From: Peptococcaceae bacterium BRH_c23
Lineage (GTDB): Bacteria; Bacillota_B; Desulfitobacteriia; Desulfitobacteriales; Desulfitobacteriaceae
Length of the DNA: 64,000 nt
Direction: 5' to 3'
NCBI GenBank assembly: GCA_000961805.1
Contig: LADV01000022.1
Span: 1 to 64,000, forward strand
In this document: positions 18,359 to 26,258 of the stretch, piece after piece
Layout: every line of letters starts with the position of its first letter
Numbering within the stretch: the first letter of the stretch is position 1
Notes under the pieces: generated by a model
Database searches by the model: none
The model's input: the letters and a program-made list of their open reading frames with translations, nothing else
Told to the model about the DNA's origin: nothing
Program-made: the position numbers and the translations under genes

Positions 18359-19330
18359 CTATTTCAAATACTTATCAATGTTCTCTTTGTTTACCAGGTA
18401 CTGTGCACCTTCAACCCTAACCCAATCAGGTAGAGTTTCTTTTTTAATCTTCTTTATAGCCGTTTCAATACAAGCCTTACCAATAATGTCAGTATCGGCT
18501 GCAACGCTGCCTTTAACGAATTCATTTCCTTTAATAAGCTTTCTGACACCACTGTCTGCATCAAAACCCAATATACAAATGTCTTCAGGTTTTAGCTTTG
18601 TTGCCTGGAATGCTGCATTTGCACCTTTTGCAGAGTCATCGTTAATACCGAAAATAACCTTAACGTTTGAGTTAGCTTGAAGTACATCTTCCATGGTTTT
18701 CATTGCTGTTTCCATCTTGGCTTTTGCGTCAACATCAGCTACGATCTTAGCGTTTGGAGCTGTTGCTGCAAGACCTTTCTTGAATCCTGTGACGCGGTCT
18801 AAAACGTTCTGGAAATACGGGAAGTTCAAGATTGCAACGTCTGCTGTACCGTTGTATTTCTTGGTTATCCATTCACCTGCATATCTTCCTGCAAGCTCTG
18901 CGCCTTCTATCTGGTCAGTACCAACTAATGGCACAATTCCCTCAACTTTTGTCATTTCAGAAATCACTGGAATTCCTGCTTTTTCAGCTTTTTCCAAAGC
19001 AGGCTTGATACCTTTTGGGTCAACTGCCGAAACTATCATTGCATCTACTTTCTTAGCAATAAAGTCTTCGATGTCTGCTGTCTGTTTTACAACATCCCAT
19101 TGTGGATCAACGATCATTACCTCAACATTAAGCTCTTTAGCTGCCTTTTTGATTCCTTCCAAATAACCAATGTAATACTCATGTTGTGTTGTCAACGGAG
19201 AAATGCCAATGACATACTTCTTTACAACTTCCTTAGGAGCTTCCGTAACCTTTGCAGCCCCGCATCCTGCAAGTCCTAATACCATAGAAGCTACCAAACA
19301 CAAACTTAACAACCTGATGACCTTTTTCAT
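18359..19330 (-). CDS. Sugar ABC transporter substrate-binding lipoprotein (RbsB type)
   Basis: 323-residue periplasmic-binding-protein type I lipoprotein. The signal peptide MKKVIRLLSLCLVASMVLG ends in the lipobox LAGC, so it is anchored outside the membrane. The body carries the two-lobe sugar-binding fold (YVIGISPLTTQHEYYIGYL; DFIAKKVDAMIVSAVDP; VIFGINDDSAKGANAA). Start ATG 19330 has GAGGGG seven bases upstream; the TTG at 19336 is less likely. It is closely similar to the product of 21206-22204 throughout its length, and both are linked to similar promoter regions. First gene of the importer-AOR2-LarA2-ADH1 operon. Confidence 0.94.
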   Translation of the reverse strand: MKKVIRLLSLCLVASMVLGLAGCGAAKVTEAPKEVVKKYVIGISPLTTQHEYYIGYLEGIKKAAKELNVEVMIVDPQWDVVKQTADIEDFIAKKVDAMIVSAVDPKGIKPALEKAEKAGIPVISEMTKVEGIVPLVGTDQIEGAELAGRYAGEWITKKYNGTADVAILNFPYFQNVLDRVTGFKKGLAATAPNAKIVADVDAKAKMETAMKTMEDVLQANSNVKVIFGINDDSAKGANAAFQATKLKPEDICILGFDADSGVRKLIKGNEFVKGSVAADTDIIGKACIETAIKKIKKETLPDWVRVEGAQYLVNKENIDKYLK

Positions 19331-19352
19331 TTTCAATCCCCTCTCCTTATTT

Positions 19353-19452
19353 AATTCACATTTAAAATATACAATGGCTGATTTTTGTTTAATATACGGT
19401 ATTTTATATTTTTCATCTACTTTTTTAATATTTTAAATTGTTTATTAATTAT
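19353..19452 (-). promoter_or_regulatory. Promoter region A, homologous to region B at 21091-21193
   Basis: This AT-rich leader of the binding-protein gene aligns with 21091-21193 at roughly 70 percent by eye over about 100 bases. Shared blocks on the plus strand are AATATACAA, ATATACG, TTTCATCTA and TTGTTTAT. Outside these blocks the surrounding sequences are unrelated. The conserved blocks are candidate binding sites for the YesN-type regulator encoded at 22241-23890. Confidence 0.55.
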
Positions 19453-19504
19453 AAAAAATTGCGTCAGTACATCGCTTTCCTATGCTTTTAAGGTAAGCGA
19501 AAAT

Positions 19505-19540
19505 AAAATCCCCACCTTGTAATTAAGGTGGGGACTCTAC
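19505..19540 (-). terminator. Rho-independent terminator of the moaD-DUF4432 operon
   Basis: CCCCACCTT (19510-19518) and AAGGTGGGG (19525-19533) form a perfect 9-base-pair stem with a 6-base loop. On the minus strand the stem is followed by ATTTTATTTT. It lies 50 bases after the DUF4432 stop codon. Confidence 0.88.
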
Positions 19541-19589
19541 TCGCCTTGACTTACTGCATCAATACCTATGCCTGAACAAAACATCCTGC

Positions 19590-20648
19590 CTATATCATCG
19601 CCTTAAACCTTTCTATGTCAATTCTGTCCTCTAACACACCTATTTCAAAATTAATTTCATACCGTTCACCCGGCTTCAGTGTGGTCAGTCTTCCGTTTTT
19701 CCTTGCTTCAATTCTTCCCTCCGGTATGTTTATACCAGGTTCAAGCCCCACAACATAGTCCTGTTGGCCCATCATTTTCCACTCATTAAAGCACGGCATC
19801 TGCTTGGGGGAATATGCCACATATCCTCCAAAGTCAATACTCTCATTAACAAGCCCTGCATAAACCTTTTCTCTATCCTGCGGCATTATATGCAAAAATC
19901 CCTGCCACTGATAGCCTTTGGTCGGTCTATCAAATAAAGAATACTCTCCATCCCCTTTCCTTGCCTCCTCATTGAACGGCTCTACTTTTAATGCTGATGA
20001 GTATAGCTTTGTATCCTTGCTTACAATTGGAAATCCGAAATTGACGTGATACAGTATCATGAAAGGTGACTCATTATACCCTTCGTTCTCTACCATGTCT
20101 TTAATAAGCACCTTGGATTCACCCATTTTACATATTATTTCTCTCTTCAAGACAAGATTTTCCGCATAAAGGCAGGACTCACGAATTTTTCCTGACAATT
20201 TTATTACGTAGTCGTCTCCATACCAGTTTTCTTCAACATTAATTATCTCTGCTGGAAGATGTGATATTCTGCCATGTATACCAAGTACCTCATCCCCTTC
20301 CACACCATGATCCCCCGCCTGTGTTAATCCGCACGTAGTTATAAGCCCTCCATTAAAGCTCCTAAGGAATCCCAATCCTCCATTTTCAAAATACTGCGGT
20401 GCTGCTATATTATTCTTGCACATCCAGCCCAAAGACTTCCCGCCGTATTCCGCATCAGCTATATCCATTCCTCTATCAGGAAGCACAGTAAATCTGAATC
20501 CTGACCCTGTTTTTACATCTATGCCTTTAATCCCATCAGCACGTCCATTTTTGTATTCAAAAACCCTTGCTCCTGCAAGCTGACTCATGCTCCCGACATA
20601 TTGTCGGAGTTCATCCATTTTAAATTCCTTACCAAATAATTTCACCAT
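19590..20648 (-). CDS. DUF4432 family protein (aldose 1-epimerase-like fold)
   Basis: 352-residue galactose-mutarotase-like protein of the DUF4432 family. Visible motifs are VLPDRGMDIADAEYGGKSLG, GGLITTCGLTQAGDHG, LGIHGRISHLPAE and YVVGLEPGINIPEGR. Relatives of this fold act on the anomeric carbon of sugars; some DUF4432 proteins may be sugar isomerases, so a role in preparing the sugar for oxidation is possible but unproven. Start ATG 20648 is preceded by GGGAGGTG. It is 34 bases after the MoaD-like gene and ends at a strong terminator. A nearly identical gene starts beyond the right edge and ends at 63005. Confidence 0.85.
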   Translation of the reverse strand: MVKLFGKEFKMDELRQYVGSMSQLAGARVFEYKNGRADGIKGIDVKTGSGFRFTVLPDRGMDIADAEYGGKSLGWMCKNNIAAPQYFENGGLGFLRSFNGGLITTCGLTQAGDHGVEGDEVLGIHGRISHLPAEIINVEENWYGDDYVIKLSGKIRESCLYAENLVLKREIICKMGESKVLIKDMVENEGYNESPFMILYHVNFGFPIVSKDTKLYSSALKVEPFNEEARKGDGEYSLFDRPTKGYQWQGFLHIMPQDREKVYAGLVNESIDFGGYVAYSPKQMPCFNEWKMMGQQDYVVGLEPGINIPEGRIEARKNGRLTTLKPGERYEINFEIGVLEDRIDIERFKAMI

Positions 20649-20682
20649 AGAAGCACACCTCCCTTTCCCCATGAAATAAATT

Positions 20683-20937
20683 TCACCCCCCCGCGACTAC
20701 AGGCACAATTAAAATTAAATCACCCTGTTTTATGGTCTCATTATCTTTTCTTATCAAAGCATAATTGACACCATTTATTATGACTGTATATAATAGCGGT
20801 TTTCTAGCTCTCCTTCCAATTTCCTGATTCAACGTAGATATTGCCTTGTCAATATTGCCATCCAATTCTATATCCATTTTCTTAACGCCAACTTCATAGG
20901 AAATAGTGCCAAGAAATTCCACTTTTACATTAACCAT
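20683..20937 (-). CDS. MoaD/ThiS-like small ubiquitin-fold protein 1
   Basis: 84-residue beta-grasp protein ending in VVAGG, the di-glycine tail that is adenylated and thiocarboxylated in MoaD and ThiS. Genes of this type beside AORs are thought to supply sulfur for the tungsten-pterin cofactor. I use the start MVNVKVEFLGTIS at ATG 20937; the longer frame back to 21036 reads into the remains of an AOR gene and is not coding. It is closely similar to the protein at 28784-29038. The AOR that would normally precede it has been deleted (see 20987-21043). Confidence 0.85.
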   Translation of the reverse strand: MVNVKVEFLGTISYEVGVKKMDIELDGNIDKAISTLNQEIGRRARKPLLYTVIINGVNYALIRKDNETIKQGDLILIVPVVAGG

Positions 20938-20986
20938 AGCCATTTCTCCTATTATCTTATTTTCCTGTTTTCCTGTTTTCCTGACC

Positions 20987-21043
20987 CTATCCCAACTCAT
21001 GCAGTTTATCAGTAGGTATACCAATGTTTCTGCCATATAGCAT
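20987..21043 (-). pseudogene. Deletion scar of an AOR gene: start fused to C-terminus
   Basis: A GGGGG ribosome-binding site and ATG at 21043 open an 18-codon frame, MLYGRNIGIPTDKLHELG, ending TAG (20987-20989). MLYG is the start of AOR4 (MLYGYNG), and RNIGIPTDKLHELG matches the C-terminus of AOR3 (RNTGIPTEGKLHELG). About 620 internal codons are therefore missing. The following bases still resemble the AOR3-moaD junction. What remains is either a relic or a tiny leader frame for the MoaD-like gene. Confidence 0.85.
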
Positions 21044-21090
21044 TTTTTATCCCCCTTCTAATGATGATAAAAATCAGTATGCATTAAAAT

Positions 21091-21193
21091 TAGTATAATT
21101 CAAATATACAACGACTAGATTTTATTTTATATACGAAGCTTTCTATGTTTCATCTATTTTTTTCATAATATCAAAATTTGTTTATCTATTATA
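21091..21193 (-). promoter_or_regulatory. Promoter region B, homologous to region A at 19353-19452
   Basis: Located upstream of the AOR scar and of the moaD-DUF4432 operon. It shares AT-rich blocks and their order with region A. It lies just after the stop codon of the sensor binding-protein gene, so the downstream operon has its own promoter here. This supports a common regulator for the two operons. Confidence 0.55.
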
Positions 21194-21205
21194 TTAATGG
21201 TTTTT

Positions 21206-22204
21206 CTAATTAATTAAACCACTGTCTTCAGGTTTATAATACTTCGATATATTTTCCTGGGTTATAAGAAACTGAGCACCGATAACATTTATCCAGTTCT
21301 GAGTATTTTTTTCACCCCTTATCTTGTTTAGCGCAGCATTTATACAAGCTTCAGCAATTTTTTCTGTATCTGCATATACACTTCCTTTAATATATCTGTG
21401 AGCATTTATCATTTTTTTGGTACCCAAATCTGCATCAAAGCCTATAATACAAACATCCTCCGGTGGTATGATTGTGCCTTCATACGCAGCATTAGCTCCT
21501 TTAGCCGAGTCATCGTTTATACCGAAAACACATCTTACATGTGGATACTTTTGAAGAATATCTTCCATTGCTTTCATTGCCGTCTCCAGCTTGGCCTTAC
21601 CATCAATCGATGCCACTATCCTTGCATGCGGTGCAGTTTCAGCTAGGCCTTTTTTAAATCCTTTAACACGGTCAATTGTATTCTGAAAATATGGAAAATC
21701 AATAATCGCTACATCGCAATACCCTCCATACCTGTAGTTTATCCACTCTCCCACATATTTCCCGGCAAGTTCTCCTCCCGCCTCCTGGTCAGTGCACACT
21801 AGAGGATTTATCCCGTCAACTTTAGTCATTTCTACCACAACCGGGATGCCGGCCTCCTCAGCTTTTATTAGAAATGGCTTAATCTCATTAGGTTCTACCG
21901 GTGAACAAATAATGGCATCAACTTTATTGTTGATAAAGCCTTCTATATCTGATATCTGCTTGTCAATATTCCACATGGAGTCGGTAACCATGATTTTTAT
22001 TCCGTTTCTATTTGCTGACTTTTTTATAGATTGGGCATATTCTGAATAGTATTCCAATTGAAATGTTAATGCTGATACTCCTATAACCTTTTTCTTAGGT
22101 TCGGACAAATCTTCAGTTTTAGTCTTTGGATTGCTGCATGATATACTTAATATCGCCGTAATTGCGAGCATAACGATAATCACGACATATTTTCGAACCT
22201 TCAT
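21206..22204 (-). CDS. Sugar-binding lipoprotein in the YesM/YesN operon, possible sensor partner
   Basis: 332-residue type I periplasmic-binding lipoprotein (signal peptide MKVRKYVVIIVMLAITAIL, lipobox SISC). Start ATG 22204 has AGGTGG six bases upstream. It is a close paralogue of the importer binding protein at 18359 (shared blocks FPYFQN, DRV.GFKKGLA, VFGINDDSAKGANAA) but lies 37 bases after the response regulator gene with no ATPase or permease. In Clostridia a comparable arrangement (XylFII with LytS/YesN) uses the binding protein as the extracellular sugar receptor of the histidine kinase. By analogy it may present sugar to the kinase at 23892-25793. Confidence 0.9.
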   Translation of the reverse strand: MKVRKYVVIIVMLAITAILSISCSNPKTKTEDLSEPKKKVIGVSALTFQLEYYSEYAQSIKKSANRNGIKIMVTDSMWNIDKQISDIEGFINNKVDAIICSPVEPNEIKPFLIKAEEAGIPVVVEMTKVDGINPLVCTDQEAGGELAGKYVGEWINYRYGGYCDVAIIDFPYFQNTIDRVKGFKKGLAETAPHARIVASIDGKAKLETAMKAMEDILQKYPHVRCVFGINDDSAKGANAAYEGTIIPPEDVCIIGFDADLGTKKMINAHRYIKGSVYADTEKIAEACINAALNKIRGEKNTQNWINVIGAQFLITQENISKYYKPEDSGLIN

Positions 22205-22240
22205 ACACATCCACCTTTCATATAAAAGGAGCAATAAAAT

Positions 22241-23890
22241 TTACAATTTTTCTCGGAATTTAGTTGGGCTCAACCCATAAGTCTTTTTGAATTGTATGGA
22301 AAAATACTTGTAATCATTGTAACCAACCTTGCTTGCAATTTCATAAACCTTCAGATCAATTCTACTTAAAAGTTCTTTAGCTTTTTCAAGACGAACCTTC
22401 CTTAAGTAATCAGTATAGTTTTCTCCTGTAATACTCTTAAATAAAAAGCTTAAATATGCTGACGAAACAAAAACATGTTTGCTGATTATTTCTAATGAAA
22501 TATCCTCAAAGTAGTTGTTGTTTATAAAATCCTTAACAGTTTGAATAATTTTTCTGTGAGTTTTCTGATCTGTTTGTTTAAAACTTTTGATATCTTCAGC
22601 CAAATTTAATAAAACATTTAGTAAATACTCTTTTATTTCTTCAATTGTTCCAGTTTTTTTGATACAATCTTCAAAATCTGATGTAAATATCTCCGATTCA
22701 CCTATTTGTTTTTGTAGTTCTGAAAGATTTGCTGCAATCAGAAAGCAAAGTACATAAGCATAATTTTGTATTAATGTACAACTAAGCTTTGCTCTTAAAA
22801 ACTTATTAAATAAAGCTTCAACAAGTTCCCTCGCTTTTTCTGTATTCCCGCAGGTAATCTCTACAATTATTGAATTGGCTTCAGATGGGTATTCTTTAAT
22901 CCAATGTTTTTCAAAAGAGATTGTGTCTTCCTGGCTCTGATCAAAGATGAAAAAATCCCTGCAGTAGTCATAGGACCTCCCCTTAAGTGCTTTATTTGCT
23001 TGCATATAGGACTTTGAAACATGATTAATATCAGGATATGATAATCCCAATCCTGCAGCTATTATAATGTTTTCATCTATAAAAATCGTTTTTTTGATAT
23101 TAGAGCACGATTGATTTAATATTAATTTGGCTTTATTGCATAATTCTGATGTTATTTCGTAAGTTTTAAAATTAAAAACAACTATAAGCTCACCTAAACC
23201 TTTTGCGATAACAATACCACAGTTTTCTATATCCAATAACTCTTGTATGATCTTTGTACAAGCAAACATAATGCGCTTAGCATCGTTTCCCCATTTTTTT
23301 AAGAGGTTTATCATTGACCCCTCTATTTTTATAACAGCAACGGTAAAATTTTCTCCTGTTAAATCCAGCTCAAGATATTCCATTCTTTCATATGTGTTTT
23401 GAATAGATGGAATGTCTCCATTTAATAGGCTGAATATAAAATCAGCCCTTAAATTAATCAAACCTTCATTCATTTTGCCGAGCAAAAGTACCATGTCGTG
23501 ATTCTTTTCTTTTTCTTTATCCAATTCAGTTTTCAATCTAACAAATGTATCAATAAATTTTGTTTTATCTGTTGGTTTAAGTAAATAATCAAATGCATGA
23601 ACCTTTAAGGCAGCCTTAGCATATTCAAAATCAGCATATCCGCTCAATATAATTATCTTAATGCCCTTATATCTTCCTTCAATGATTCTCGAAAGTTCAA
23701 GCCCATCCATTACAGGCATCTTGACGTCCGTCAAAACTACATCTGGGGTGTTCCTCTCAATCATCTCAAGCGCATCACTACCATTAACAGCTTCACCGAT
23801 AACTTCATACCCCAAGCTATTCCAGTCAATACTTTTTACTATGCCCTTTCTTATCAGGACTTCATCTTCAACCACTAACAACTTATACAT
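22241..23890 (-). CDS. YesN-type response regulator with AraC DNA-binding domain
   Basis: 549-residue regulator: N-terminal receiver with the phosphorylated aspartate in VVLTDVKMPVMDG and the conserved lysine in YLLKPTDKT; a long middle region of unknown function; C-terminal AraC-type double helix-turn-helix (ISLEIISKHVFVSSAYLSFL-like first helix pair, then KVYEIASKVGYNDYKYFSIQ). Start ATG 23890 lies one base after the kinase stop codon. It probably acts on the two homologous promoter regions at 19353-19452 and 21091-21193. Confidence 0.93.
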   Translation of the reverse strand: MYKLLVVEDEVLIRKGIVKSIDWNSLGYEVIGEAVNGSDALEMIERNTPDVVLTDVKMPVMDGLELSRIIEGRYKGIKIIILSGYADFEYAKAALKVHAFDYLLKPTDKTKFIDTFVRLKTELDKEKEKNHDMVLLLGKMNEGLINLRADFIFSLLNGDIPSIQNTYERMEYLELDLTGENFTVAVIKIEGSMINLLKKWGNDAKRIMFACTKIIQELLDIENCGIVIAKGLGELIVVFNFKTYEITSELCNKAKLILNQSCSNIKKTIFIDENIIIAAGLGLSYPDINHVSKSYMQANKALKGRSYDYCRDFFIFDQSQEDTISFEKHWIKEYPSEANSIIVEITCGNTEKARELVEALFNKFLRAKLSCTLIQNYAYVLCFLIAANLSELQKQIGESEIFTSDFEDCIKKTGTIEEIKEYLLNVLLNLAEDIKSFKQTDQKTHRKIIQTVKDFINNNYFEDISLEIISKHVFVSSAYLSFLFKSITGENYTDYLRKVRLEKAKELLSRIDLKVYEIASKVGYNDYKYFSIQFKKTYGLSPTKFREKL

Positions 23891-23891
23891 T

Positions 23892-25793
23892 TCAATCGTT
23901 ACCCCCAATGTTCGTATTTCTATGATTGTTAATGTCATTTTCATCAACAATCACAGGAATACTTATGACTACGCTTGTCCCTTTTCCTAATTGACTGGAT
24001 ATATTTACTCCATACTCATTTCCAAAATATAGTTTTATCCTCTGGTCTACATTTTTAACTCCTACACTTTTAGACAGCGACCTGTCAAAATTATTAAAAT
24101 AATTAATTTTCAATTTTTCCAATTCTTCAACTGACATCCCAGCTCCATTGTCACTAACTTGGAATACAATAGTGTTTCCAAGTTTAAATGCTTCAATGGT
24201 TATCATTCCATCCTTTTCCATGCTTTCAATTCCATGAAGAATTGCATTTTCAATAATTGGTTGAAGTATTAGCTTGATAGTTTTATACTTCAAAATGCCT
24301 TCATCAATTTCCCACTCAACAGCCAATCGGTCACTGAACCTTAATTTCTGAAGGTATATATAATTTTTTACATTATTGATTTCGTCTTCAATAGTCATGT
24401 ATTCCAAACCTTTATTTATGCTTGTCCTGAAAAACTTACCTAACGCTGTAATCATTTCGCTTATTTCGTTCTCACCTTTTAACTGGGCCATCCAGAATAT
24501 TGACTCAAGCGTATTGTAAAGGAAATGGGGATTTATCTGCTGCTGCAATGCATTTAATTCCGCTTCTTTTTTAAGGAATTCCAGTTCTTTCTCCTTCAAT
24601 TGGGAGTGATAAACGTCATCAATCAATTTCCTGAGCTTATAAATCATATCATTAAACCCCGCTGAAAGCATTGCATGCTCATCATGGATCTCTCCCCATT
24701 CTGCTTGAACAATTGCCGTCAAGTCTCCTTTACCGACTTTTTCCATAGTCAACGTAAGGTTTTTAATAGGCAATGAAATACTTTTAGTTACAATTAAAGA
24801 TATGAAGAAAGCAAATAAAAAACAAACTATGACTATAAAAAGGGTCATGATGCCATTATTAACAGTGCTTTGTAATAAGAAAGAATAAGGGACTACACTG
24901 ATGACCCTCCAGTTATTCTTAGGCAGTACATCATAAGCAACTAGCATAACTCCTTCATCTGTGCTTATCTTGAATATACTTTCAGAATCGTGGCCTGATT
25001 TTTTAATGTCCTCATTATAATTTATTCTGTCAAGTATTTTTTTATCAAAAGTCTGCAACACCTTGTTTACGTTTGGGTGTGATATTATCCTTCCATCCTG
25101 GTCCGTAATTACAACGTACATGTTTTTACCTTTTGTAATTTGCTCACATATTTGATCCAAATAGTCCCTTTTTATTGCCATAAGAGTAAAGCCTGTTACA
25201 TCCTTTTCAAATTGTATCTTCATTTTCTTTGCAAGAATTATATATATCTCTTCATCGTCATCTATCTCTTTCTTTGAAACCTTCCATATGATCTTAGGGC
25301 TGTCATAGGCCTCGGTAATCAAGTTGCTTTCAAATACACTGCCCTTTGTAATTGGAAAAGTGTAATAAAACCTGTCCCCATCCCTTGAACGAATCTCTAT
25401 TGAATCTATACCTTCATCATTCCCAACAATTGATGCAAGTGTATACTTTATCCTATTGGATATCTCTATCTGTCTGTAATCCTTTAATCCTTTATAATTA
25501 TAGATATCCGCCAATATTGAACTATTTAGTGCGATACGTTCAAATTTATCAATATAGTTGTCAAAGCGATAACTAATATTGTTGACTATCTGAGTTGAAA
25601 TATTATGCGAGTATTCTCTTGCCTTCGCTTCCATATCCATGTATGTATTTATAAATGATAATACTGCTACAATTAAAATTGGAACCAAAGATAGCGTCAA
25701 AAAGGTCATAATCAGCCTTGTCCTGATTTTTATTTTCCTCAATGCTCTCTGAATATTTAAGAATTTTTTTATTCTGTTTAGTAAACTATTCAT
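23892..25793 (-). CDS. YesM-type sensor histidine kinase
   Basis: 633-residue membrane kinase: an N-terminal transmembrane helix (about 20-45), an extracellular dCache-like domain, a second helix (about 290-315, IMTLFIVIVCFLFAFFISLI), a HAMP linker, a His_kinase domain with the phospho-histidine in QQINPHFLYNTLES, and a HATPase domain with IENAILHGIE and VSDNGAGMS. Start ATG 25793 follows GAAGGG. First gene of the kinase-regulator-binding protein operon. The ligand is probably a sugar, either direct or presented by the lipoprotein at 21206. Confidence 0.94.
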   Translation of the reverse strand: MNSLLNRIKKFLNIQRALRKIKIRTRLIMTFLTLSLVPILIVAVLSFINTYMDMEAKAREYSHNISTQIVNNISYRFDNYIDKFERIALNSSILADIYNYKGLKDYRQIEISNRIKYTLASIVGNDEGIDSIEIRSRDGDRFYYTFPITKGSVFESNLITEAYDSPKIIWKVSKKEIDDDEEIYIILAKKMKIQFEKDVTGFTLMAIKRDYLDQICEQITKGKNMYVVITDQDGRIISHPNVNKVLQTFDKKILDRINYNEDIKKSGHDSESIFKISTDEGVMLVAYDVLPKNNWRVISVVPYSFLLQSTVNNGIMTLFIVIVCFLFAFFISLIVTKSISLPIKNLTLTMEKVGKGDLTAIVQAEWGEIHDEHAMLSAGFNDMIYKLRKLIDDVYHSQLKEKELEFLKKEAELNALQQQINPHFLYNTLESIFWMAQLKGENEISEMITALGKFFRTSINKGLEYMTIEDEINNVKNYIYLQKLRFSDRLAVEWEIDEGILKYKTIKLILQPIIENAILHGIESMEKDGMITIEAFKLGNTIVFQVSDNGAGMSVEELEKLKINYFNNFDRSLSKSVGVKNVDQRIKLYFGNEYGVNISSQLGKGTSVVISIPVIVDENDINNHRNTNIGGND

Positions 25794-26258
25794 TAATTTT
25801 CCCTTCAAATATGAAAAATTTCAAAAAAATCAATTATCATTTATCATATTTTATCATAAATAAACTGCCTATTAGCTCTTCTAATTAAATATTCTATTTT
25901 TTGTTTTTAGAAACTAAGTATCCAAGAATGTGGATCTATATAGGATTGAGTTCCAATGCTTGCAATCGCAATCAATATATGATACATTTACCAAATGATT
26001 CAAACCATATACTCCTTTCATATTTAAAATAAGAATACTTGAATATCACACATAAATACCGTCTTTTGTCTATGCACTAAGGACCAATAACAAGCTTCAG
26101 GATTCTGCCTATCTTTTAACATTTAACCAAATCACGTAGTAGAACAGTAAAAAAAGCGCAGGACTTCGTTAATCGAAGACACCTGCGCTTTTCTATGCCT
26201 AATATAGGTACCAAATACCCATGAACTTATCTTAACTTTCGTTACTTCGCCACCCCTT
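25794..26258 (-). other. Intergenic region upstream of the kinase gene
   Basis: An AT-rich leader (25810-26100) that must contain the kinase promoter; the minus strand has short repeats of ATGATAAA near 25835-25860, but I cannot fix -10 and -35 boxes. The right part holds the terminator at 26148-26190. No gene or recognisable relic was seen. Confidence 0.5.
26148..26190 (-). terminator. Rho-independent terminator after LarA3
   Basis: AGCGCAGG (26155-26162) pairs with CCTGCGCT (26182-26189), with an inner CTTCG/CGAAG stem. On the minus strand the stem runs into seven Ts. It ends the operon whose last gene is at 26259. Confidence 0.88.

Noticed and set aside
20683..21036. A 117-residue version of the MoaD-like protein with a 30-residue N-terminal extension
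   Set aside because: The extension is an out-of-frame reading of the AOR scar; a better ribosome-binding site and homology to the 28784 protein support the start at 20937.
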